A stretch of DNA of 6,479 nt from Candidatus Omnitrophota bacterium (GTDB lineage: Bacteria; Omnitrophota; Gorgyraeia; Gygaellales; Profunditerraquicolaceae): NCBI GenBank assembly GCA_028715095.1, contig JAQUSM010000065.1, positions 1 through 6,479 of the forward strand, given 5' to 3'. Positions 1-5,541 of this stretch are shown one piece after another (positions within the stretch are counted from its first letter, which is position 1; each line of letters opens with the position of its first letter). The notes beneath the pieces were generated by a model. That model saw nothing but the letters and a program-made list of their open reading frames with translations. It was not told the DNA's origin and did not search any database. Made by a program: the position numbers and the translations under genes.

Positions 1-669
1 GAGAATTATATACGCGCCTGGCAAGAAGGCGGGTTTGGCCGTAAGTTCATAAATAGTATTATTTATACTGTTTCGGTAGTCTTGGGCATAGTGATCATAT
101 CTTCAATGGCAGCTTATGCTTTCAGCCGCCTGCGTTTTATAGGAAGCAAGTGGTTGTTTATCATGTTTATGGCGGCAATGATGATCCCTATCCCGGGAAG
201 TTTTGTCGCGCTTTATGTCTTGTTAAACAAACTGCATTTAAGAAATACCCCTATCGGTTATATCCTTTGCATGATTAATGTCGGGCTTTCTACGAGTATA
301 TTCCTGCTTAAGACTTTTTTTGATAAAATGCCTAAAGAGCTGGAAGACGCCGCCCGCATTGACGGCTGCTCAAAGCTGGGGATCTGGTGGCATGTTGCTT
401 TGCCTCTGGCTAAACCGGTATTGGCGGTGGTTATTGTTTTTAACGCTTTAACCGTGTGGAATGAATATATTCTGGCCCTGATTATTTTTGATAACCGGCA
501 GTTTATGCCTCTGCAGGTTGCGCTGCAGACCTTCCAGGGTGAGTTTGTCACCAATTATCCGTTATTAATGGCGGGTTTAACCATTACCGCCTTACCTATT
601 ATTATAGTGTACTTGTTGATGCAAAAGTATATTGTTAAAGGAGTTACTCAGGGAGCGATAGTAGGTTAA
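1..669 (+). CDS. Carbohydrate ABC transporter permease, MalG type (5'-partial)
   Basis: Inner-membrane subunit of a binding-protein-dependent sugar importer. The reading frame is open from base 1, where it already reads N-Y-I-R-A-W-Q, a typical region of MalG-family permeases, so the gene begins outside the window. A TTG at 82 is an internal codon, not the start. The 222 visible codons lack roughly the first 55-60 residues of a usual ~280-residue permease. About five hydrophobic segments are visible. The cytoplasmic EAA loop that docks the ATPase lies at about 337-426 (E-L-E-D-A-A-R-I-D-G-C, then a conserved L-P-L-A-K-P). The C-terminus (K-G-V-T-Q-G-A-I-V-G) matches the family's usual ending. 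The stop codon is 1 nt before the next start, so the two genes are probably co-transcribed and translationally coupled. The partner permease, solute-binding protein and ATPase are not in the window. Family assignment is firm; the sugar is unknown. Confidence 0.95.
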   Translation, partial: ENYIRAWQEGGFGRKFINSIIYTVSVVLGIVIISSMAAYAFSRLRFIGSKWLFIMFMAAMMIPIPGSFVALYVLLNKLHLRNTPIGYILCMINVGLSTSIFLLKTFFDKMPKELEDAARIDGCSKLGIWWHVALPLAKPVLAVVIVFNALTVWNEYILALIIFDNRQFMPLQVALQTFQGEFVTNYPLLMAGLTITALPIIIVYLLMQKYIVKGVTQGAIVG

Positions 670-670
670 G

Positions 671-2974
671 ATGAAAATGCAGATTCCGGGTTTATGGTTT
701 AAGGTTTTTCTGGTAATTGCCTGTCAGTGCGCCAGCGTTTTGGCTGCCGAATCTGTTCCTGTAGCTAAGCCATCTTCAGGAGATCTCACTACCAAAGCCT
801 GGATCGCTCACGGTAAACGGGATATTGAGAGTACCTTTAAATATACACAGGAGTGTATTGACCTGTATAAAGAGCAGGCGGATAAAGAACAGGCTTCTTT
901 GAGCGCGCTGCCTAAGAATAAAAAAGAAATTGAAGCGGTGCAGGCTTTAAATGATGTAACTACCTGTTATTTTATCCAGGCGGAGAGCCTGATGCGCCAG
1001 CAGAAGCTTGATGATGCCAAGAAAATCTTCAAACTGATTGTTGATAAGTATTCTTATGGCCAGGCATGGGACCCCCGCGGCTGGTTTTGGTCGATAAAAT
1101 TGGCTTCGGAGCAGAGTATAAAGAAGATTGAGACAGGTTCTATTGAAGTAGAGCAAAAGAAGAAAGTAAGCCAGCTGCCCACAAAAGTTGTTTTGTTTGA
1201 TCCCGGGACGGAAAGTTTTGTGGATTACGCAAAATACGGCCAATTTAAGGATGCCGGGACCAAGGCTTACCAGTATTTAATTACTGACCAGCCGGGCTTG
1301 ATGGCCGCGGTGGGAGAAGGTATTTATCCTAATTCCAGCTCTATAAGGAAGGATCCGGAATTAAAAAAAGCGATAAAAGAAAAACGTTTGGATGGCGACC
1401 TGTGGGATTTTGTTTATTCCCCGGACCTGGAGGCGGCATTTTTAAAATGGGCAACCTCCAGCGAGCCGCAAGGGGTAAGGTTGTTTTGTACCGGATTGGT
1501 CCTTGAGCGTTCCGGGCTTATTACCCAGGCGCTTAAATGTTATTATTCCATTGTCGTGCATTTTCCCGGAAGTTACGGTTGGACATATTGGCATACTCCC
1601 TGGTATGTGGGCCAGGCGGCTATTGCCAAGATAAATTTTCTCTTGAGGCGTAATCCCCAGCTGGGTTATAGGCTGGAAGGAGCCCAGATTGATATTATCA
1701 ATGGATTTGATAATGATATCTCTAATGATACCGTAGTGGCAAGTCCAGGAAGATTTGTTAAGGTTGATTTGTCACAAGAGGCAGCTAAAATCAAGCCTAC
1801 AGCCGAATCATCAAAGATCAAGAAAAAACTGGGCAAGGGCAAGGTGCGTCTGGTGCAGTATGAAAATGATGACTGGCAGTTGCTGGTCGAGGATAGACCT
1901 TACATAATCAAGGGGATCACTTATGCGCCGACCAAGGTCGGCCAGTCTCCGGATGACGGGACATTGGGCAATTGGATGGAGGAGGATTTTAACAAAAACG
2001 GCAAGATCGACGGCCCTTATGACGCCTTTGTTGATAAGAACAAAAATAACCTGCAGGATGCGGATGAGCCGGCCGTGGGAGATTTTAAACTGATGCAGGA
2101 TATGGGGGTAAATACTATCCGTCTTTATCATCATCCGCTTAAAGTAAATAAACAGCTTTTGCGCGATCTTTATAATACTTGCGGTATCCGGGTGATTATG
2201 GGGGATTTTCTCGGTAAATACGCCATTGGCTCAGGTGCCAGCTGGAATCCCGGTACAGATTATAACAATGAGACGCATAAAAAGAATATGATTGAGTCGG
2301 TAAAGAAGATGGTCAATGAATTTAAAGATGAGCCTTATGTTTTATTCTGGCTGCTGGGCAATGAGAATGTTTATGGGTATGCCTGTAATGCCAATGAGGA
2401 ACCCGAGGTTTTCTTTAAATTTGCCAATGAAGTTGCAAAAATTATAAAGTCAATTGACCCGGAGCATCCGGTAGCCATATGCAGCGGAGATATTTTATTC
2501 CTGGATAAGTTCGGCAAAAATACCCCGGATATAGATATTTTTGGCACTAATGCTTACCGCGGAGATTATGGGTTTGGGGCGTTCTGGAGGCAGGTTAAAG
2601 AAGAGGCGGATAAGCCGGCCTTTATCACTGAATTTGGCTGCCCGGCTTTCGCGGAAGGCAAGAATAGCGATGAATCCGAGGAGCTGCAGGCGCAGTACCA
2701 TTTAGGTTCCTGGGAGGATATCCAGAATAATATGGCTTTTAGCGGACAGGAAGGGAATGCCTTAGGCGGTGTAGTTTTTGAGTATCTTGATGAATGGTGG
2801 AAGGCTTATGAGCCGGCGATCCATGATACCAAGGGTTTATGGGCCGGGCCTTTTCCTGACGGGTATATGCATGAGGAGTGGCTGGGTATGTCCGGGCAGG
2901 GCGACGGTAAATTAAGCCCCTTCTTAAGGCAATTAAGAAAGTCATATTATACTTATAAGAAATTATGGAAATAA
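671..2974 (+). CDS. Exported TPR-like / clan GH-A glycoside hydrolase fusion
   Basis: Predicted exported enzyme of 767 residues acting on a glycan. Residues 1-26 form a signal peptide, probably cleaved at V-L-A/A-E; V-I-A-C at 15-18 also fits a lipobox, so a lipoprotein is possible. Residues about 30-345 are helical and TPR-like, with two related units ending in Trp/Tyr-rich segments (127-141 and 301-314). A polar linker at about 370-395 leads to a (beta/alpha)8 barrel resembling the GH2/GH5/GH72 side of clan GH-A. It shows I-K-G-I-T-Y, G-V-N-T-I-R-L-Y, W-L-L-G-N-E-N with predicted acid/base E565, and I-T-E-F-G with predicted nucleophile E654. Late conserved features are F-E-Y-L-D-E-W-W-K and H-E-E-W-L-G. 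Residues 439-466 carry two EF-hand-like loops. The ATG at 671 was chosen because it sits 1 nt after the permease stop; ATG 677 is an alternative and the Shine-Dalgarno is weak. The barrel is paralogous to that of the gene at 4242. Exact GH family and substrate are not determined. Confidence 0.85.
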   Translation: MKMQIPGLWFKVFLVIACQCASVLAAESVPVAKPSSGDLTTKAWIAHGKRDIESTFKYTQECIDLYKEQADKEQASLSALPKNKKEIEAVQALNDVTTCYFIQAESLMRQQKLDDAKKIFKLIVDKYSYGQAWDPRGWFWSIKLASEQSIKKIETGSIEVEQKKKVSQLPTKVVLFDPGTESFVDYAKYGQFKDAGTKAYQYLITDQPGLMAAVGEGIYPNSSSIRKDPELKKAIKEKRLDGDLWDFVYSPDLEAAFLKWATSSEPQGVRLFCTGLVLERSGLITQALKCYYSIVVHFPGSYGWTYWHTPWYVGQAAIAKINFLLRRNPQLGYRLEGAQIDIINGFDNDISNDTVVASPGRFVKVDLSQEAAKIKPTAESSKIKKKLGKGKVRLVQYENDDWQLLVEDRPYIIKGITYAPTKVGQSPDDGTLGNWMEEDFNKNGKIDGPYDAFVDKNKNNLQDADEPAVGDFKLMQDMGVNTIRLYHHPLKVNKQLLRDLYNTCGIRVIMGDFLGKYAIGSGASWNPGTDYNNETHKKNMIESVKKMVNEFKDEPYVLFWLLGNENVYGYACNANEEPEVFFKFANEVAKIIKSIDPEHPVAICSGDILFLDKFGKNTPDIDIFGTNAYRGDYGFGAFWRQVKEEADKPAFITEFGCPAFAEGKNSDESEELQAQYHLGSWEDIQNNMAFSGQEGNALGGVVFEYLDEWWKAYEPAIHDTKGLWAGPFPDGYMHEEWLGMSGQGDGKLSPFLRQLRKSYYTYKKLWK
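1985..2068 (+). other. EF-hand-like calcium-binding insertion within the glycosidase
   Basis: Codons 439-466 of the fusion enzyme encode two Asp/Asn-rich loops. The first reads D-F-N-K-N-G-K-I-D and the second D-K-N-K-N-N-L-Q-D-A-D-E. The second fits the 12-residue EF-hand/dockerin loop pattern, with oxygen ligands at positions 1, 3, 5 and 9 and Glu at 12. They lie between the first barrel strand (K-G-I-T-Y) and the G-V-N-T-I-R-L-Y strand. The paralogue at 4242 has a shorter segment there with no such loops. Calcium binding is inferred from the pattern alone. Confidence 0.6.
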
Positions 2975-3012
2975 CAAAAATACAAAATTGGCAGTTAAAA
3001 GGCAATTGATTT

Positions 3013-3060
3013 ATGAGTCGTAAAGAGGAGGAGAAAGGAGGCAGCAGCAGCGGGCAATGA
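3013..3060 (+). CDS. Possible 15-residue leader ORF
   Basis: ATG at 3013 opens a 15-codon frame (M-S-R-K-E-E-E-K-G-G-S-S-S-G-Q) ending in TGA at 3058-3060. AAAAGG at 2997-3002, 10 nt upstream, could act as a weak ribosome-binding site. The stop overlaps the ATG of the next mini-ORF as ATGA. The peptide is low in complexity because it is translated from the purine tract. It may be a translational-coupling device rather than a functional peptide, or it may be chance. Confidence 0.25.
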   Translation: MSRKEEEKGGSSSGQ

Positions 3061-3113
3061 ATAATTTTTTGATACATAAGATCGGTAATTTAATAATAGG
3101 GAGGTGGGTATGA
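3057..3113 (+). CDS. Possible 18-residue leader ORF overlapping the next gene
   Basis: ATG at 3057 opens an 18-codon frame (M-N-N-F-L-I-H-K-I-G-N-L-I-I-G-R-W-V) that ends with TGA at 3111-3113, overlapping the ATG of the tandem-repeat gene at 3110 as ATGA. It also starts on an ATGA overlap with the preceding mini-ORF. AGGAGG at 3036-3041 lies 15 nt upstream, longer than ideal. No similarity to a known leader peptide is recognised. Translation is unproven. Confidence 0.3.
   Translation: MNNFLIHKIGNLIIGRWV
3099..3108 (+). promoter_or_regulatory. Ribosome-binding site deciding the ATG 3110 start
   Basis: GGGAGGTGGG lies directly before ATG 3110, with the GGAGG core 5 nt from the start. A GTG at 3104 lies inside this motif and would leave no ribosome-binding site of its own, so ATG 3110, which opens a standard M-K-K-L-L signal peptide, is the better start. 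Confidence 0.75.
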
Positions 3114-4261
3114 AAAAGTTACTAGCGGTATCATTAGCTTTATGCCTTATGGTTCCGGCAATAGCTATGGCTGAAGATAAGGCAGCTAATACAACCAAGG
3201 AGTTTGTAGTTTACCTGGATAAAAACGCCAAGGATAACCACTATATTCCTTCCGGTTGGATGGGTGATTACGGCGATATCAAAATGAATGATCAGGCTGC
3301 GGATAATCCGCATACCGGGGCAACCAGCATTCAGTTTGTTTATAGCGCCAAGAAATCTCAAGGGCAAGGTTGGGCCGGAGTTTATTGGCAGAATCCTGCG
3401 AACAACTGGGGAAATAAAAAAGGCGGGTTTGACCTGACCGGGATGGCCAAGCTTACTTTCTGGGCAAGAGGCGCAAAAGGCGGCGAGGTAATCCAGAAAA
3501 TAATCATCGGCGGAATCAAGGGGACGTATCCTGATTCTGTGTCAGTTGAGATGGGCCCTATTGAGTTAACCGATACCTGGAAGCAATACGCGGTTAATCT
3601 GGTAGGCAAGGATCTTTCGTATGTTAACGGCGCTTTTGGGTGGACCACTACTGCGGATTTAAACCCTGAGGGAGCCACATTTTATATTGATGATGTAAAA
3701 TTTGAAGCAGACGCGGCTTTAAAGCCTGAAACCAAGAAACAGCAGGCTATGCCATTTTATGTTTATGCCGACCGTTCATCTTTAGCCAACCATTTTATTC
3801 CTTCCGGCTGGATGGGCGATTACGGAGACATAAAATACGACGGTTCTTCAAAAGAAGATGCTTATCTTGGAGATACCTGTATTAAAGTAATTTATAGCGG
3901 TAAAGCTACTCAAGGGGCGCGCTGGGCAGGTATCTTTTGGCAGAATCCGGCAAACAACTGGGGCGGCGTTGACGCAGGTTTTGATCTTTCCAAAGCGGTT
4001 AAACTGACCTTTTGGGCAAAAGGCGCAAAAGGCGGCGAGCGTATTGAAGAGTTCAAAGTCGGCGGTATCATGGGAGAATTTTCGGATTCAGACAGCGCGA
4101 CTATCGGGCCGGTCATCCTGAATAAGGAGTGGACACAGTATACTATCGATTTAAAGGGTAAGGATATGTCGTATATCATCGGTGGTTTCTGCTGGTCAGC
4201 CAATGTGGATAACAACCCTGATGGGGCTACTTTCTACCTGGATGAGATTAAGTTCGAATAA
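3110..4261 (+). CDS. Secreted protein with two tandem carbohydrate-binding-like domains
   Basis: A 383-residue exported protein with no catalytic motif visible. Residues 1-21 are a clear Sec signal peptide (M-K-K-L-L start, cleavage after A-M-A before E-D). The mature protein is two copies of one domain at about 32-202 and 216-383, joined by a short linker. Each copy has I-P-S-G-W-M-G-D-Y-G-D-I-K, W-A-G followed by W-Q-N-P-A-N-N-W-G, K-L-T-F-W-A, G-A-K-G-G-E and a final G-A-T-F-Y-(I/L)-D. The aromatic, Gly-rich, beta-strand-like pattern resembles a jelly-roll carbohydrate-binding module (CBM11/galactose-binding-like), but I cannot assign a numbered family. Flanking glycosidases and an upstream sugar permease support glycan binding at the surface or in the periplasm. 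Its stop codon overlaps the downstream enzyme start by 20 nt. A strong hairpin begins 20 nt past the stop and may end some transcripts. Confidence 0.85.
   Translation: MKKLLAVSLALCLMVPAIAMAEDKAANTTKEFVVYLDKNAKDNHYIPSGWMGDYGDIKMNDQAADNPHTGATSIQFVYSAKKSQGQGWAGVYWQNPANNWGNKKGGFDLTGMAKLTFWARGAKGGEVIQKIIIGGIKGTYPDSVSVEMGPIELTDTWKQYAVNLVGKDLSYVNGAFGWTTTADLNPEGATFYIDDVKFEADAALKPETKKQQAMPFYVYADRSSLANHFIPSGWMGDYGDIKYDGSSKEDAYLGDTCIKVIYSGKATQGARWAGIFWQNPANNWGGVDAGFDLSKAVKLTFWAKGAKGGERIEEFKVGGIMGEFSDSDSATIGPVILNKEWTQYTIDLKGKDMSYIIGGFCWSANVDNNPDGATFYLDEIKFE
3203..3715 (+). repeat. First unit of the in-phase 552-nt tandem duplication
   Basis: This encodes residues 32-202 of the binding-like protein. Matching codons occur exactly 552 nt downstream across the whole domain, for example TGG at 3386 against 3938 and the TTT/TTC of the final F-Y motif at 3680 against 4232. 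There is therefore no net insertion or deletion between copies. By hand count about 90 of 168 aligned residues are identical. Confidence 0.9.
3755..4258 (+). repeat. Second unit of the in-phase 552-nt tandem duplication
   Basis: This encodes residues 216-383 and is collinear with the first unit. The most conserved stretches at DNA level are those encoding I-P-S-G-W-M-G-D-Y-G-D-I, W-Q-N-P-A-N-N-W-G and G-A-K-G-G-E. The copies differ most in the segment after G-D-I-K and around the glycines at 3500-3560 and 4050-4110, which may be loops that tune ligand choice. Confidence 0.9.
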
Positions 4262-5537
4262 AAGAAACAGAAACAGTTTTAGAGCTGCAGGTTACAAGTA
4301 TTTTTTACTTGTAGCCTGTAGCTTTTTGTTTATATTTATTTTATCTACCTGCCATCGTAAGCCCGGTGCATATATCCAGAAATTAAAGAATCAGCATTAC
4401 CGTCTTATAGTTAACGGTTCGCCCTATATCGTAAAAGGGGTTTGTTATAACCCTATCCCAATAGGATCTAACCACGAGTATGACTGGTGGGGCGATCCCA
4501 ATAAGCCGTGGATTGTTGACGGCAAGCTTATGAAGGGCATGGGGATTAATACTATCCGTCTTTATCAATCAAACAGCGAACCTGAAAAGGTAAAACAGGT
4601 AATACGGGATTTATATAAATTATACGGGATTCGTACGCTTATGGGTGATTGGCTGGGGTTCTGGGAATACCCTTGTCCTTTTTACGGAGATAAGAAATTC
4701 CAGGATAAAGTGAAGAACCAGGTTATAGAAATGGTTAATCTTTATAAGGATGAGCCCGGGATCCTGGGCTGGATCCTGGGCAATGAAAACAATTACTCTT
4801 GTCTCGGCCATGTTAATCCCTGGTCAAGCGATGAGATTGATAAAGAGCCTGACCCGCAGAAACAAAAGGCAATGCGCGCCAGGGTATATTATTCATTCGT
4901 TAATGATTTAGCTAAAGAGGTGCGTAAAGCCGATCCACTGCACCCTATAGGCCTGGGTAACGGAGAGCTGGTAGGTCTTGAGTTTGCGAATAAATTCTGC
5001 CAGGATGTGGATTTTATCGCCTGCATAATTTATCGCGGCAAGACTTTCGGGAACCTTTTTAAATCCATCAAAATGACATTTGATAAACCGGTGCTTCTGG
5101 CTGAATTTGGAGCTGATTGTTATGACGCTTATTTGAAGAAAGAAGACCAGAATATGCAGGCTTTTTTCCTGCAATCGCAGTGGAGCCAGATATATGAAAA
5201 CCTGGCCAACAATAAAGCCGGATCGGGTAATTGCATAGGGGGAACAATTTTTGAATGGACAGATGAATGGTGGAAGTACAACCCTGATAACCCAGAAGAG
5301 TGGAAAGTGCATAACACCGAAAGCGGCTGGTCCAACGGCAGTTATTATTTTGATATCCGCGCCGAAGGCAACAAAAATATGAATGAGGAATGGTTTGGTA
5401 TTGTCGCTTTAAGCCCTGAACTTGAGAACGGCCTGAATAAACGCATACCTCGTAAGGCATATTACGTAATCAGGGAGTTTTGGAAACATCCTGTTTTGAA
5501 GAAATCACGCGGTAAGAAAATACCCCAAGGAGGTTGA
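4242..5537 (+). CDS. Putative lipoprotein glycoside hydrolase, clan GH-A
   Basis: A 431-residue exported enzyme from ATG 4242. This start gives a basic n-region (M-R-L-S-S-N-K-R-N-R-N), a hydrophobic core and L-S-T-C, a lipobox-like site with C37 as the lipidated residue; Thr before Cys is off-consensus. A longer frame reaches ATG 4182, but its first 20 residues merely read another frame of the preceding gene. The barrel follows directly, with Y-I-V-K-G-V-C-Y, G-I-N-T-I-R-L-Y, W-I-L-G-N-E-N with predicted acid/base E182, L-L-A-E-F-G with predicted nucleophile E288, F-E-W-T-D-E-W-W-K and N-E-E-W-F-G. These align block by block with the C-half of the enzyme at 671, so the two are paralogues, but here there is no TPR region and no EF-hand-like insertion. 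The start overlaps the upstream gene by 20 nt and has no good Shine-Dalgarno, suggesting coupled translation. The basic C-terminal tail is encoded partly by the next gene's ribosome-binding site. Substrate unknown. Confidence 0.82.
   Translation: MRLSSNKRNRNSFRAAGYKYFLLVACSFLFIFILSTCHRKPGAYIQKLKNQHYRLIVNGSPYIVKGVCYNPIPIGSNHEYDWWGDPNKPWIVDGKLMKGMGINTIRLYQSNSEPEKVKQVIRDLYKLYGIRTLMGDWLGFWEYPCPFYGDKKFQDKVKNQVIEMVNLYKDEPGILGWILGNENNYSCLGHVNPWSSDEIDKEPDPQKQKAMRARVYYSFVNDLAKEVRKADPLHPIGLGNGELVGLEFANKFCQDVDFIACIIYRGKTFGNLFKSIKMTFDKPVLLAEFGADCYDAYLKKEDQNMQAFFLQSQWSQIYENLANNKAGSGNCIGGTIFEWTDEWWKYNPDNPEEWKVHNTESGWSNGSYYFDIRAEGNKNMNEEWFGIVALSPELENGLNKRIPRKAYYVIREFWKHPVLKKSRGKKIPQGG
4281..4330 (+). terminator. 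Strong hairpin with T-rich tail, terminator- or attenuator-like
   Basis: Bases 4281-4300 pair with 4306-4325 around a TTTTT loop. The inner 17 bp pair fully if two G-U wobbles are allowed, and the outer 3 bp add A-U, G-U and A-U. The 3' arm runs into TTTTTGTTT and further T-rich sequence, the shape of a Rho-independent terminator. It lies 20 nt after the stop of the binding-like protein gene but inside the signal-peptide codons of the next enzyme. It could be a partial terminator setting expression levels between the two genes, an attenuator, or a dispersed palindromic repeat that inserted there. The structure is directly visible; the role is inferred. Confidence 0.65.
5527..5534 (+). promoter_or_regulatory. 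Ribosome-binding site for the TPR-like gene
   Basis: AAGGAGGT is a near-perfect Shine-Dalgarno, 7 nt before ATG 5542. It lies wholly within the last codons of the upstream enzyme (P-Q-G-G-stop), which fixes the start and points to co-transcription. Confidence 0.85.
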
Positions 5538-5541
5538 TCCC

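Larger units (their letters stand above)
2975..3109 (+). other. Intergenic leader upstream of the tandem-repeat protein
   Basis: This is the only sizeable gap between genes. It contains a purine-rich stretch at about 3021-3041 with several Shine-Dalgarno-like cores (AGGAGG at 3036-3041) and two very short ORFs listed separately. I see no convincing terminator hairpin: an aattg/caatt pair at 2986-2990 and 3003-3007 is only 5 bp with a 12-nt loop. I also see no convincing promoter or riboswitch. Read-through from the upstream gene therefore seems likely. Confidence 0.5.

Noticed and set aside
258..554. Reverse-strand open frame opposite the permease
   Set aside because: It overlaps the well-supported permease fully, shows no domain and no ribosome-binding site. 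The other minus-strand frames (for example 947-1243, 1811-2134, 3382-3678, 4908-5312, 5068-5460) are likewise shadows of real genes.
2986..3007. Short inverted repeat aattg/caatt after the first enzyme
   Set aside because: Only 5 AT-rich base pairs with a 12-nt loop and no T-tract; not a credible terminator.
3069..3097. Promoter-like TTGATA with AATAAT 17 nt later
   Set aside because: The start of transcription would fall on the ribosome-binding site and leave almost no leader. The AT-rich gap makes such matches likely by chance.
4182..4241. N-terminal extension of the second enzyme to ATG 4182
   Set aside because: These 20 codons lie inside the conserved end of the tandem-repeat protein and would place a non-signal stretch before the basic n-region and hydrophobic core. 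ATG 4242 gives a normal export signal.
4759..4782. 12-nt tandem repeat ggatcctgggct / ggatcctgggca before the catalytic Glu
   Set aside because: It encodes I-L-G-W-I-L-G-N in a conserved motif, and the paralogue has the same length there, so it is codon coincidence rather than an insertion.
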